Assembly (NCBI GenBank): GCA_016710115.1
Contig: JADJLN010000021.1
Location: forward strand, 1 to 32,666
DNA: 32,666 nt
Direction: 5' to 3'
DNA from: Saprospiraceae bacterium
GTDB lineage: Bacteria; Bacteroidota; Bacteroidia; Chitinophagales; Saprospiraceae
A program made the translations under genes and the position numbers. The notes below the pieces were generated by a model. That model did not search any database. It had not been told where the DNA came from and was given only the letters and a program-made list of their open reading frames with translations. Shown here piece by piece: positions 1 through 11,032 of this stretch. The first letter of the stretch is position 1, and each line of letters starts with the position of its first letter.

Positions 1-871
1 AGATTCCGTGAAGGAGAGAGGATACCGGGATATCAAGTTCCTGATTCGCCAGCACAAACGGAGCAGAAAAGGAGAACTACAACCATCTGTCGCGCAAGAG
101 GTGCACCTCCATCTCTGGCTACTGCGGTTGAGGTGCATCTACACGCAGGTGGATCACGGATCGGGCGGAAGCTGGGAGATAGGGACATAGTGGTCCTAAA
201 GCGGAAAATCGATGGAAGAGGGCTTGGAATCATCGCAGTCCAATTGATGAAACCAATTATGCTTTCCACAACAGGTCAACATCCTCATAACAGCGAATGA
301 AAGCTGGATTATGGGTCAGAAGTTTGATAAAGAAATGCGGCTTCAACTAGGATAGTATTCAGGGAGCCTTCCGCTTTCCCATATACCCGTAATCCCAGAA
401 AATGCTTACTCCAGGATCATTCAGATCGTTGTTTCCTTTGGGCATAAAACACCCTCGCGCACAGCGCCGCTGAAACACATCGATTGTGTCAACATCTTCC
501 ACAATAAAGGGGTAGGGGTTGGAACAGGTTTCCGGTTGATGATGATCCAGGAGTTGAAAGGGTTGTATCTCCAACCTCCAGAGAAAAGTCATACTGAAGC
601 CGCAGCGTATCATTCCACCAAACATAGACTTCAGTAGCCTTCCCCGACCATGATCCACCCTCCACTTTGCGACCGGCATATCCACCTACGACAGTATCAT
701 CGTGGTGATTCAGACCAAGGTATACTGGTTCCATAAGTTTGGATCATTCCAGCCAACATAAGCCAGATCATTGATGTACCATTTCTGCCCAACCGGAGCC
801 CATTCATACTGGGAACTTAAATCCGTGCAGAAGCAAATAACTATCAGAAAGGACAAACAAATAGACTTCAT
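1..871 (-). pseudogene. Secreted protein with T9SS-type C-terminal sorting region (frameshifted, runs off left edge)
   Basis: The gene reads leftward from an ATG at 871 with a clear signal peptide (MKSICLSFLIVICFC) and a mature start of the form SQYEWAPVGQKWYIND, which is common in Bacteroidota secreted proteins. The frame breaks near 735, resumes with a segment containing YDFSLEVGDTTL, breaks near 520, and continues to a stop at 359. Beyond that stop, other frames give CYEDVDLLW and, at the very edge, NQELDIPVSSLLHGI. The last resembles the 'disl..Gi' block of type IX secretion C-terminal domains. At least four frame changes and an in-frame TAG occur. The family assignment rests on motif order; I cannot say what the protein does. 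It may be a true pseudogene or the product of poor base accuracy. Confidence 0.5.
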
Positions 872-1292
872 GCACCAGTTCTTTCAGGTTAAAACACAGT
901 TCTCATTCTGATCTTCCTGATAATGCTTTTGAAAGGTAATCACAAGACGCCCTGACCAATTCAATAGATTCAGAGTGTCTCTATCATACAGTAATGATGA
1001 TCCGTAATTTCTCATTTAGTTTATCGATCGATACCTTTCAGCATTAGCATTTCCAGTCAAGCCTAAAATGAAACCCGTGTTCTTCCAACGTTGAAGACAT
1101 CGAAGAGACCACCTTGAACGTTGAACCGGAGACCGCCGGTCATCCATGAAACCTGAACTGTCTCTATATGACATCGTGTCCAACCCTGGAACAGTCCCGA
1201 CCTTTGCGAGGGACACAGGAACTCGAACCAGAAATAAAAACCCCGATCCATCTTTCGACAGCCGGGGCCCCTGTATTTGGTTCGGTAAGGTG
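872..1292. other. Intergenic stretch between two leftward genes
   Basis: No convincing gene is seen on either strand. Short open frames here lack starts with ribosome sites and resemble nothing I know. The only structure I can point to is a possible terminator for the gene to the right, listed separately. Confidence 0.5.
1236..1267 (-). terminator. Possible Rho-independent terminator of the GH73 gene
   Basis: On the minus strand a CCCCG arm is followed about 17 nt later by CGGGG and then a run of five T. It sits about 25 bases past the stop at 1293. The stem is short, so this is only moderately supported. Confidence 0.35.
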
Positions 1293-2097
1293 TTATTTCG
1301 GTGTTGTCGTCACTTCAAAACTGAGGAATCCGTCATCCTGACCATCCGTGGCAGCAGGTTCTGTTGAACCTGGACAATCAGTTCCGTGATCATGGCTTGT
1401 CGGCGGTTTGAACGCAACCACCCGGCCTTGTAAAATCTGAAACGGACTGCCTTGGGTTCCTTATTCGAAACCAGCTCTTCTGCTGTGTCCCGACGATGGG
1501 AATCAATATACTATGGGTGGTATAATAATCCAGACAGGAAGCGATCTCCCGGGCCGGGACCCGATCAAACACATCCAGAGCATACCGCTCAATCAAAGTC
1601 TGAAGCAAATTGCCGTATTGGGGGTTTGTCGCATAGCCACATTTCTGCAGACCCATCGCCCACCCCCCTGATAATCGGATGGTTCCGTAGAACAGACTGG
1701 CGTACCGAGGTATTCAGCATCAGAAAATCACTGTGATCCCGATAGGATACTGCCGCCGATTCGTATACCCGAAAACAGGAGGCGATGAGCTCCTGTTCCG
1801 CATTGTAGTCATCATCCAGTACCATCAGGGTATCGCCCATCCAGTAATCCTTGCATTTGATCCCGAAATGGTTGTTACCCTCCATAGACAGGCGACTGTT
1901 GCCACATCCTGATTCCAGAAGACCCTGTGCCAATGATACTGGCCGGAATGCCCGCATAATGCATCTCCGGACAGCCAGTTCTGCATAGGTTTGGATATAG
2001 TCATCAGCAGTGGTTTGGTTTGCACCGGTTCAGCGGTTTGAGCCGTAGTGGTGGCCAGCGTGAAAACCAGAAATAGAGAGGCAAGAAACTGTTCCAT
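1293..2097 (-). pseudogene. GH73 glucosaminidase (peptidoglycan hydrolase), frameshifted
   Basis: This is a secreted N-acetylglucosaminidase of the FlgJ/GH73 type, expected to cut peptidoglycan glycan strands. The ATG at 2097 opens a signal peptide (MEQFLASLFLVFTLATTTAQ). After a frame change near 1990 the sequence reads YIQTYAELAVRR and then QGLLESGCGNSRLSMEGNNH; the Glu of ESG is the likely catalytic acid. DTLMVLDDD, YRDHSDFLM and GLQKCGYATNPQYGNLL follow, all hallmarks of the family. At least two further frame changes occur, near 1670 and 1480. The last part, ending at the TAA at 1293, is a Pro/Thr/Asp-rich tail without a recognisable LysM domain. The family is clear; whether the gene is intact in the cell is not. 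Confidence 0.75.
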
Positions 2098-2203
2098 CGG
2101 AAAGGCAATTATCGAATAAGATAAATACCTATACGTTGGCGCTTGATCCTTGTTGCGTCAAGTATGAAAGAAAAATGGATTTGTATGCTGGAGCCCCTGC
2201 CAA

Positions 2204-3160
2204 TCACACTCCCTTGACAACCTGGCCTTCCAGAGGAACGGTCGCATCCAGCAGCGCCAGATCCACACGGGTTGCCTGCCCGGATTCGGTATTGAACATG
2301 GGGAGAAAGCGAACACCCCATCGAATCTCATTGGCCAGATAGGATGCCGTGCATGGATTTCCCTGATAGGTTTCATCAAATCCCTGAACCATCACCAGGA
2401 CCTCTACCTGCATGTCCGCAGGTCTTCTGCCGTCTTTTTCAAACAGGGGCTTTCCTTCTTGATCGGATGGACCGGGTCCAGTTCATCGGAAACAGACTGA
2501 TCCGATTGAGTTCCAGATCGAGGGAAGCAAATTGCCGTTTTCGTATTCCATCCGGATTGCGCTCCATCCAGGTCAACATCATACGAGCCTCCATATTGAT
2601 CAACTGGTTACTCCCGTTTATTGACCATCCGCATCTGGAAACTTGTCCCGTCCCGAAATGGCGTGATCAAGCCAATGTGTTACTGAAGGCGATCTTGGCT
2701 ACCGGTCGAGCAAACCGGGAAAAGAAAAGGCCTGTTGCCAGTGCAAAACTCATCAACCCGACCAGTGCATCCAGGGAGGCCAACAGATTAGCAGCCGGAC
2801 CAGAAGGATGCAGCACACCATACCCGACTGACGTAAACGTCTGGACACTGAAAAAAGAAGGCCTCAGTAATCCCGGCCAGAAAGAGATGGCCCATCCGGC
2901 TATGTGCTCCGGGCCAATCAGCCCGAACCCGAAAGCGAAAAGGAGATTGACTCCCAAAATAGACGCCTACAACCAGAAAAACCGGCTCCAGGACATTTCG
3001 ACCAGCTGCTCGTATGCATAATACCCGTTGTTGCCTACTTTTGAACGTTGAATGTCCCATCCCGATTGATAAACCGGCTGACCTCGTCACCCAACAGGTG
3101 CCAAAGCCAAGGTCTGCGGCAGTTTGGTCAGGAGCATCCTTTTTTTCGTAACAGTCCCAT
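2204..3160 (-). pseudogene. Inward-rectifier potassium channel, KirBac family, frameshifted
   Basis: This is a prokaryotic Kir channel, a tetrameric K+ pore in the inner membrane. The best start is the ATG at 3160 (MGLLRKK), where a run of seven A appears to carry the first frameshift. Across frames one reads DLGFGT and VTRSAG, then a first membrane helix around LVVGVYF and NLLFAFGFGLIG. Next come the pore helix and filter (FFSVQTFTSVGYG) and a second helix with LVGLMSFALATGLFFSRFAR. The cytoplasmic beta domain follows (INMEARMMLTW, LVMVQGFDETY) and ends with ANEIRWGVRFLPMF and a stop at 2204. The length of about 319 codons fits the family. The filter is SVGYG instead of the usual TVGYG. Several frame changes break it. 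Confidence 0.8.
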
Positions 3161-3186
3161 GGTCTATCCTTCAACTGGTTGCTAAA

Positions 3187-4331
3187 ATGAGTGTATTTTA
3201 CCACTTCAGAACAAGAAAACCGTGATCCGGAATACCGCCACCTCAGCCTTGCGTTCTCCTCTGCCCGGATCCTTTTACCGAGGATCCATCAATTTTCCAA
3301 AAATTGCCTGACCACGTGTTTCGCCCGTCCTGGCAGTTTGCCTTTGGTCCAGAGTCAACGCTTACCCCGGACAGGTTCGGCCTTTACCCTCCTGCCTGAT
3401 TTTCTGGATGAACCTCTTCTGCATACAATGGATACCGAGGGCGATCAGCATATCCTGGCGAACGTCTGCACATCGGGGAAATCTTCTCCGAAAAACCCGG
3501 TCCCTGTCGAAACCTTGTCTGTCCCTATCATGGCAGGCGCTTCGCCCTGGATGGTCTGTGTCAGACCCAACCGGGTCTTGGTGAAGTAACCGGTTTCCCG
3601 GGTCAGGAAGACCATCTGAAACGGCCCGTCCCGGCACAATTCGAAGCTTTTCACTTTGTCCGCCCGGGTGAGGGTCCTTCTTTCGATTCTGGTTAGGCCC
3701 ATTCAGGAGAAGGTTTCCTTCCTTCCCTTGCATACTCTTAGTCATGATGCCACATGCTCGCATACCTATAAGGTAAAAGCCAATTGGGCACTCTATGTGG
3801 AGAATTACCTGGAAGGACTGCATATTCCCTTTGTCCATCCGGCACTGCGGGAAGCTCTTGATCTGACGGCCTATCCACTGGATATCCGTGGTCAAACCGT
3901 TCTTCAGACGGGTCTGGCCAGGAGAACGAGCCGGCCTTTGATTTGCCACATGGCCATCCTGATGCAGGAAACCGTATTTATGCTCGGTACTTCTGGTTGT
4001 TTCCCAACCTTATGCTCAACTTTTATCCATGGGCATTTCCCTGAACCTTGGTTCAACCAACAGGCCCTGAGCGGACTCGGGTCCAATTCCTGACCTATCG
4101 GTTTCACTGGGCAGACAGGCGGCCCCCGACTCCCATGCGCTGCACGACACAGAACTTGAAGACGAATCGGTCGTCGAAACGGTCCAATCCGGCGTCCGTT
4201 CATCCTTTTATCAGCCGGGGCGTATGGTTCCCGGTTGGGAAGAGGGGTTGTTCATTTTCATCAACTGCTGGTCAACGCTTTCCAATTGGCGTAATATGGC
4301 ATTGCACGAAAATATCTATAGCGTCAAATGA
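3187..4331 (+). pseudogene. Rieske-type aromatic-ring-hydroxylating oxygenase, alpha subunit, frameshifted
   Basis: Spliced across frames, this encodes a Rieske [2Fe-2S] non-heme iron oxygenase of the phenylpropionate dioxygenase/choline monooxygenase alpha-subunit type. The N-terminal part reads LPDHVFRPSWQFAFGPE. The Rieske site follows: NVCT at about 3460, then CRNLVCPYHGRRFALDG. The catalytic domain has NWALYVENYLEGLHIPFVHP, with the Glu/His pattern that holds mononuclear iron. It ends with LFIFINCWSTLSNWRNMALH and a stop at 4329-4331. The first half of the cluster motif should read C-x-H, but the His codon is missing from the sequence, apparently through loss of a CA unit. The start is uncertain (ATG 3187 or GTG 3191). 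The substrate cannot be predicted. Confidence 0.75.
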
Positions 4332-4423
4332 CCAGATCTGCTACATTGTTAAAACGGTCATTAAATCACTTGTCATCTTTGATTCCCATTGTTTTTCAAC
4401 GAAACCCCACTTCAGGCCGGGAC

Positions 4424-7400
4424 GTGAAAAAAAACAGTTCGGGATACTCTCCTCATCCACTTTTGTAAGAAAGCTGTCTATTGGATTGGGCTTTCTATTA
4501 TTCTGGAATGGAGGGTCCCTCTTTTCACAGCGATCCACACAGGGGATCACGTTCGAGCGAATTGGTGAGTCTCAGGGGTTGACAAGCTCAAATCTGTATC
4601 GTGTGTATCAGGATCATACCGGATACCTGTGGATCAGTTCGATCAATGGATTGTATCAGTATGATGGCCACACCTTCAGACAATTTCGCAGTGATCCGAC
4701 CAGACCAGACGGATTTTCGGAGGATTTTGTCAAACAGTTCATTGAAGATTCGGAAGGAAACGGACTGGCAATCACGGATAATGGGCAGCTGTACATTCTC
4801 CCTCCCGAGGAGATGTTTTTCCGAAAGGTATCGTTGTCATTGACCGAAACAGGTACTGGATCTATTCAGGTAAGGCAGGTGGCGGCGGATGCAAATGGTC
4901 AGATATTGGTCATCGTTTCTGGACAGGGGTTGTTACAACTAGACCTGAACAGCGGGAAATTGACTGTTCCTTCCGGATTGGAAAAGATCTCCCCAATGGT
5001 CAAGATCATGACTACCGATCCTGAAAATGGCGATCTGTGGTTCATCGCCGGATCGACGCTTTATGTTCTGCCTGGCACCCGAACAGCTCAACGACAGGAT
5101 TTTGTCCGGGAAGTGACAGAAATCGGGACTACCCGACTCAATGATCTGATGGTCGATCGGACGGGAAAGGTCTGGATGGCCGGATATGATGACCTGGTGA
5201 TCTGTTTTGATCCGATACAAAAATCCAATCGCTCCTACTCCTATCAACAAAGCCGACTATCTGATTTCGCCGGAGCGCCCAATCGGGTCAATACATTATC
5301 AGAGGATTTGGAGGGATATATCTGGATCGGGACAAATTACACAGGGATCATCAGACTTGATCCTTTGTCGGGCAAGATGGCGTATTTGTCATATGACCGG
5401 AATGATCAGGAAAGTCTGTCCTCCAATACTATAACAGATATTTTCTGCGACCGCTCTGGCATCCTTTGTCGCAACATGGGGGAAGGGACTGAATAAATAT
5501 GTCCCCGGGAATGACCAGTTCGGGCATGTCCGGTCCATTGCTTCAGATCCCTTTTCACTGTCCGACCCGGTAGTCACCGCATTTTACGAGCAGGAAAATG
5601 GAGACCTCTGGATTGGCACTGAGGGAGGCATCAATTCTATGGATGGACGATCTGGCCTGATCAAACGGTACCCGTTTCCAAAAGACCTGTTCAAAGGAAG
5701 AGAAAATTCGATTTATGCCATCCAACCTGTGTCACCTGTTGACCGCCGATTATGGCTCGGCACAACGCTTGGCTTGTTGCGTTTTGATCCTGACCGGGGA
5801 CGTATTCGATCTGGAAATCTCCGGATGCGGGAAGGCCAGCCTAGAACGAAATATTGTCTATTATCTGATTACTGATAACCAGAGTAAGCTCTGGGCTGTC
5901 AGTTATTCTCCCTACATGCTCTTTCAATACTATCCTGAGCAGGACAGGTTCGAAGCCATTGATGTGATCAATAAAGTCACATTGGCAGGAGAAGATCCTG
6001 TAGTGATGGCTGATTGGCAACATCATGTGTGGATCGGAACGTCCAGTGGCCGATTTTACCGCTTTGATATAGATGAAAAAAAATTGAAGGCCTTCCAAGT
6101 ACCGCCTGGAGACACCTCGGGACTGCAAACCAGAGATATTGGCCACTTTCACACAGACCGAAAAGATCGGCTGTGAAAGCTGGCTCCAGTTCGGGCCTGT
6201 ACAGAACTCTCATTCGATGCTGCCGGACAGATTACTGCCATTCGACGATTCACTGAAAAAGAAGGTCTTGCTGGTCCACAAGTATTGGGGATACTGGAGG
6301 ATGATCGCGGCTACTTGTGGTTGAGTACAAACAATGGTCTGTCTAAATTTGATCCTGAAACATTTGCCATTTCCAATTACAATCGTTCGGATGGACTTCA
6401 AGCGAACGAATTCGGTTTCGGAGCCTGTCATCACGGTGCGTCGACCGGTACTTTCTATTTTGGCGGGATCAACGGATTCAATCATTTTCATCCGAATCAC
6501 ATCACCCTTGATACCATTTTACCCTCTGTGGTCCTGACCGGAATCCAGTGATTCGAAGGGACCAAACAGTCCGGTGATGGGATGGACCCGTTCAAAACAC
6601 GTTGTTCAGAAGACGCTTCTCCTGAACTATGACGACCAAGGTCATCACACTCCGGGTTTGCCGCTTTGCACTTTGCGGACCCTGATCAAAATCAGATCGC
6701 CTATCGAATGGACGGATTTGATCCTGACTGGAGGTATGCCAATAGCCAGCATCAGGCAACCTACACCAATCTGGATCCTGGCAGGTATACATTTCGAGTC
6801 AAGGCTTCGAATAAGGATGGGATCTGGAATGAAACAGGCATCTCTCTCTCAATCTGATTATTCTTCCTCCATGGTGGGCCACCTGGTGGGCTTACCTGAT
6901 CTATTTCGTCTCCCTGACCGGTTTGATCGTTCTATTGTTCCGGTATCAGACATCTCGTAACCGAGAAAAATCCGAAGCCATTCGCATTCGGGAAATGGAC
7001 CAGGTCAAGACCCGTTTATATACCAACATTACCCACGAGTTCAGAACCCCCTGACCGTCATTTCCGGCATGGCTGGCATGATCAGGGAACCCGACGAGGC
7101 AAAAGGATATGATCCAGCGCAATGCTGACTCCTGCTTCTTCTCATCAATCAGATCCTTGACCTGGCCAAATTGGAATCCGGGCAGATGCCACTTGATCAG
7201 GTGTGCATCAATGTCGTCCCCTATGTCCAGTACATCACAGAAACCTTTCAGTCGTTTGCTGCATCCAAGCAGATCACGCTGGTTGCCTACCCGGAATGTG
7301 AAGAACTGGTGATGGACATCGACGAGCAGAAACTGTACAGCATCCTGTCCAACCTCCTGGAGCAATGCGATCAAATTTACTTCCCCGGGAGGAAGGATCA

Positions 7401-8515
7401 TCGTCCACCTCAGGAAGAGGCCCGCCAGATGGTGCTGAAAGTGAAGGATAGTGGACAGGGGATACCCCAGGCACACCAGCCTTTCATTTTTGACAGGTTC
7501 TATCAGGTGGACGCTTCTGCTACCCGAAAGGGTGAGGGTACCGGCATCGGTCTGACCCTCACCAAAGAGCTCGTTGAACTCTTGCATGGACAGATCAGTG
7601 TGAAAAGCCAGGAAGGTGAAGGGACGGAATTTACAGTGACCCTCCCCATCACCACCCAGGCGCAACAAGGTACACCTCGGATGCATGTGCATCCCTTCCT
7701 GACCGAGGACCGCAACCGGTCAAACCATCTCTTGCTTCGACAGAGAAGGATGGCCTTGACCTTCCCCGAGTATTATTGATCGAGGATAACAGGGATGTGG
7801 CAGTCTATATCCAGCGATGCCTGGAAGGACTGTTCCAAGTCGATATGGCCACCAATGGGAATGACGGGATCGACCAGGCCGTTCAAACCCTTCCCGATAT
7901 TCTGATCTCCGATGTGATGATGCCCGAAAAAGATGGATTCGAAGTCTGCCAGGCAATCAAGAATGATGAACGGACCAGTCATATCCCAGTCATCCTGCTG
8001 ACGGCCAAAGCGGATATTGACTCCCGTCTGGCCGGACTATCCGCAGGAGCGGATGCCTACCTGTCCAAGCCATTTGTCAAGGAGGAGCTGCTGATCCGAC
8101 TGCAGAAACTGATCGAACTGAGACAGATTCTCCAGCAGCGGTATTCAACGATGCAACACAGCGATTCCTTGGTTCCTGATCCCGGCATAGAAGAGACCCT
8201 GGACGGGCAATTCCTGTTGAAGGTACGCCAGCTGATCCAGGAAAATCTGGCCGACGAATCCTTTGGTAATGTACAACTGGCTAGCAGAATCCATCTCAGT
8301 GAATCCCAGCTCTTTCGAAAGTTGAAAGCCCTGACCGGAATCTCCACAGCACTGTACATCCGCCAGATCCGCTTACACCAGGCCCGTCAATTGCTCCTGA
8401 ACAGTGACAAAACAGTCGCGGAGATCGCTTATGCAGTCGGTTTTCCGATCCGGCCTACTTTTCTCGCACCTTTTCTCAGGAATTCGGGATTTCTCCTAAT
8501 GCAATGCGCAAGTAA
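4424..8515 (+). pseudogene. Hybrid two-component sensor/regulator (HTCS), frameshifted
   Basis: About 1,364 codons encode a one-chain sensor, kinase and transcription regulator. After a probable GTG start and a signal-anchor (IGLGFLLFWNGGSLFSQ), repeated blades such as GYLWISSINGLYQYDG, GDLWIGTEGGINSMDG and GYLWLSTNNGLSKFDPE form a reg_prop beta-propeller. A Y_Y_Y module follows (YTNLDPGRYTFRVKASN), then a membrane helix near 6880-6960. The kinase has an H-box THEFRTP near 7035, an N-box recoverable as NLLSNAIKFT near 7355, and GEGTGIGLTL. The receiver (LLIEDN, LISDVMMPEKDGFEV, K of LSKPF) and the AraC-type HTH end at 8515. Frame breaks include 5472 (GG lost), 7047-7051 (C lost in the H-box) and 7360 (G gained). 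HTCS proteins usually sense a glycan fragment and switch on nearby genes. Confidence 0.85.
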
Positions 8516-8549
8516 CACTCAGTCAATAGTTTACGTCAAGTCCATTCGC

Positions 8550-8567
8550 GACCATGCAATCATGGTC
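8550..8567. repeat. Perfect hairpin downstream of the HTCS gene
   Basis: GACCATG, a CAAT loop and CATGGTC make a 7-bp perfect stem 34 bases after the HTCS stop. No T-run follows, so it is not a standard terminator. Confidence 0.5.
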
Positions 8568-8663
8568 CAATGAAAATGGACAACATGCAAGGATACTCCA
8601 TCATTCTGCACGGATGGTCCAAACGCTCATTGTGGCCCAGCATCTACTTTTATCCTGACAAAC

Positions 8664-8679
8664 GGGAAATCGGTTTCCC
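8664..8679. repeat. Perfect hairpin upstream of the secreted-protein block
   Basis: GGGAAA, a TCGG loop and TTTCCC form a 6-bp stem about 75 bases before the next start. TCGG is not a classic stable tetraloop. The role is unknown. Confidence 0.4.
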
Positions 8680-8755
8680 ATTTCATTGACATCACCCTAC
8701 TGTTATTCACAATCCGCCCGAAAGGTCATCCAACCGGGTCAAAATCCTTCACACT

Positions 8756-9286
8756 ATGAAAAGAATGTATTTCCTCTGCCTGATCGCCGTTTTCGGATGG
8801 CAGGTCGGTACAGCACAAGATCTTGGTTCCAGCAACCGGCGCACCACCACTCGCGTCATCACAGAAAATGAACAGAGACAGATCACAGCGGCCAATGCTG
8901 TGGCTGAGGAAGCTCAATCCAGTATCGTTTATGATGCTGATCTGACTGATGATACGGATGCCACAGGTGGCAATGCACGAACGAGATCAGTCATCGTAGT
9001 GCCATCCAACCGGACAAAAGATGGGGTCCAGACCTTCAAGACCCAGAATGGTCGGAAAGTGGTGTATTCATCACAATACAATGCTTTTATTCCAGTCAGA
9101 ACACGCCAGGAGGCCTTACGTGTTGTTCTTGACGAATTTGATGCTGACGATAATGCTGCGGGTATCAAAGTGAAAAAACGGAGCCCGAACAGGAAAGGGA
9201 GGAAGGCTGTTGTCGCGACCAAAGTTTCCGAAAATCGCAAAAGGGTTACCACTACACCTGACGAAGAGGAAGTGATCGAAGACTGA
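8756..9286 (+). CDS. Secreted protein of unknown function, first of a paralogous pair
   Basis: The 176-residue protein starts at ATG 8756 and has a signal peptide (MKRMYFLCLIAVFGWQVGTAQ). The mature part is polar and rich in Thr, Asp and Asn. The block VYSSQYNAFIPVRTRQEALR (residues about 102-121) has a close counterpart in the gene at 9409 (AYSPRYNAVLPVRTREAALR), so the two are tandem paralogues. A basic stretch (KVKKRSPNRKGRKAV) is followed by an acidic end (TTPDEEEVIED), which makes the tail strongly bipolar. No membrane anchor or sorting domain is seen. I do not recognise the family. It opens the run of secreted-protein genes that follows the HTCS sensor, and its frame is intact. Confidence 0.75.
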   Translation: MKRMYFLCLIAVFGWQVGTAQDLGSSNRRTTTRVITENEQRQITAANAVAEEAQSSIVYDADLTDDTDATGGNARTRSVIVVPSNRTKDGVQTFKTQNGRKVVYSSQYNAFIPVRTRQEALRVVLDEFDADDNAAGIKVKKRSPNRKGRKAVVATKVSENRKRVTTTPDEEEVIED

Positions 9287-9296
9287 TCCAGGATCA

Positions 9297-9334
9297 CCGG
9301 ATGGGGAAACCGGCATTGGGCATTCCCCATCCGG
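9297..9334. repeat. Strong 12-bp hairpin between the paired secreted genes
   Basis: CCGGATGGGGAA at 9297-9308 is perfectly complementary to 9323-9334, with a 14-nt loop. It starts 10 bases after a stop codon but lacks a T-run. It could be an attenuator, an mRNA-stabilising structure or a REP-like element. Confidence 0.6.
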
Positions 9335-9408
9335 AGCTTCTCCCAGATCTGACCTCCCCACGCTGAGGCTCATGCATTGACAGGTTCCACAAACCAGTCA
9401 CGTCACCC

Positions 9409-9903
9409 TTGAAAACCCTGTTCTACACCTTCCTCCTTGCTTGTACGAGCTGGCTCTCTGCGGATGCCCAAGGAGTACTTCGGATCACCCTGACCCCGCA
9501 GGTCCGGCAACAGGTCCGACAGTGTAATGAGACCGCCAGAAAAGCTGCCTCCCACATCCTTGATGAAAGTGTATTAGGCGGAAATATCCGCAGTCGACAG
9601 ACGACCTATGTCGCAGATTTACATGTCATATCCAGTACCGCAGACAGTGTACAGATCTACAGTAATGACAGGGTCTTCCTCGCTTATTCACCACGATACA
9701 ATGCTGTCCTTCCAGTTCGGACAAGAGAAGCTGCTCTGCGATTGGCTATGGATACTTACGACCCCTTGGTCACAGGCAGCAACCGAGGAATCTATCGACG
9801 CAAACCGGACCTAAATGGTCTTCACGCAGAGATCCTCCTGGACATTCTGGAAGACCGCTCCAGATTACCCTGGAAAGAAACCGAAGAGGAAGTCTTGAAA
9901 TGA
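9409..9903 (+). CDS. Secreted protein of unknown function, second of a paralogous pair
   Basis: This 164-residue protein starts with TTG at 9409 (reading MKTLFYTFLLACTSW) and has a signal peptide ending near SADAQ. It shares the tyrosine-rich YSPRYNAVLPVRTREAALR block with the upstream gene; a few residues downstream of that block both have an acidic DxxDP/D-rich turn. The end is acidic (WKETEEEVLK), as in its neighbour. There are no catalytic motifs I can name and no membrane segment besides the leader. The TTG is chosen because it places the positively charged start of the signal peptide correctly. The function is unknown; the tandem arrangement suggests duplication. Confidence 0.7.
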   Translation: MKTLFYTFLLACTSWLSADAQGVLRITLTPQVRQQVRQCNETARKAASHILDESVLGGNIRSRQTTYVADLHVISSTADSVQIYSNDRVFLAYSPRYNAVLPVRTREAALRLAMDTYDPLVTGSNRGIYRRKPDLNGLHAEILLDILEDRSRLPWKETEEEVLK

Positions 9904-10021
9904 CCTCCTGAAGACTTCATACAAGTACCGATAGTAAAACCAACTAGTCCTTTACGAACCGATCGGAAAGTATTTCTTCACCTTGAACTACGGAGTTGGA
10001 TATCCCTCTCTGCAAAATCTT

Positions 10022-10837
10022 ATGATGATGATGATCAAATTCAACCAGAAAGCCCTCTTACTCCTGTTGCTCATCTTCTCAATAGCGAGTGTCGTATCGG
10101 CCCAGGCCACACACAAGGTCATGGTACCCGCCTACTTCTTCCCGTATGACAATTCAGATCCCGGTACTCATAATGTGGGGCCAAAGTGGTCCGCTCTCAT
10201 CGATGCCGCTGCAACCTATGGTGACCGCCTCGTCGTGATCGCCAACCCGAACAATGGCCCGGGTACAGGTAAGGACTGGGAATACCAGAAATTCACGGAA
10301 GCCATTAACAAGGTCCGGTCTCATGGTGCCAAGGTTTTGGGCTATGTCTATACCTGCTATGGCCTGACCAGGGATACGCTCCTTTGTGCCGGTCGAACTA
10401 CCGAAAATGTCATTCAGGATATTGCCAACTGGAAAACCTGGTATGCAGTGGATGGCATCTTCCTCGATGAAAATTCGAGCAATGTCGAACAACTGGCCTG
10501 GTATAAGGATCTCGACAAAGCGATCGTGGCAAAATGGCCTGAAGGACTTATTGTCAGCAACTATGGGACCAGACCCGCCAGCAAATACGTCAATCGTCCC
10601 GGAGCTCCTGTGATGATGGAAAATACAGCAGGTCATCTCGATGAAAATACCAGCGATCTGCGCAACCTGCCTCCTTCCAGTGTAGTATTGATCCATACCA
10701 CTACTGATGGAAACTGGAAAACCCGGCGGAACACACTCAAAAACAAAGGTGCAGCTTTCATCTATGTGACCGATGATGGATCTGACAAGAATCCATGGGA
10801 CTCACTGCCCAACTTTCTGATGATGTTGTTCGAATGA
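10022..10837 (+). CDS. Spherulin-4 family (GH135-like) secreted protein
   Basis: The open frame gives about 271 residues from the ATG run at 10022-10033. A hydrophobic leader (ALLLLLLIFSIASVVSAQ) is followed by the family signature: VPAYFFPYD, W of PKWSALIDAA, VVIANPNNGPG, GAKVLGYVYTCYG and GIFLDENSS, with SNYGTRP and AAFIYVTDD near the end. Spherulin-4 proteins form glycoside hydrolase family GH135, whose studied member Sph3 cuts alpha-1,4-linked N-acetylgalactosamine polymers. The Asp of GIFLDE is the likely catalytic acid by family analogy. The specificity of this protein is inference. It lies between the paired small secreted proteins and the three trefoil-like paralogues. Confidence 0.75.
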   Translation: MMMMIKFNQKALLLLLLIFSIASVVSAQATHKVMVPAYFFPYDNSDPGTHNVGPKWSALIDAAATYGDRLVVIANPNNGPGTGKDWEYQKFTEAINKVRSHGAKVLGYVYTCYGLTRDTLLCAGRTTENVIQDIANWKTWYAVDGIFLDENSSNVEQLAWYKDLDKAIVAKWPEGLIVSNYGTRPASKYVNRPGAPVMMENTAGHLDENTSDLRNLPPSSVVLIHTTTDGNWKTRRNTLKNKGAAFIYVTDDGSDKNPWDSLPNFLMMLFE

Positions 10838-11032
10838 TCTGTACCTAGAATACTAAGGAAAATATCAAAAATATCCAATCCTAAAAGCAGTAACTTTTCA
10901 AAGTTTACCTGGTTTTCTAGATACTTTTGGCTGGAATTATTTGTATCAACCTCCATCAGAAGATCCGGTTTCCGAACATCACTCATTTCCAATTCACCAA
11001 TTATTTATTACACGTAAAAACGAACAACTAAA

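Noticed and set aside
1200..1260. A GGTTCGAGTTCC string on the minus strand, like a tRNA T-loop
   Set aside because: The T-stem does not pair and no matching acceptor strand is found at the right distance.
2344..3021. A 225-codon plus-strand frame
   Set aside because: It lies opposite the KirBac gene, whose filter and helices are plain on the minus strand.
3362..3949. A 195-codon minus-strand frame
   Set aside because: It is the shadow of the Rieske oxygenase on the plus strand; no family features.
6946..7692. A 248-codon minus-strand frame
   Set aside because: It lies opposite the histidine kinase domain of the HTCS gene, which shows H, N and G boxes.
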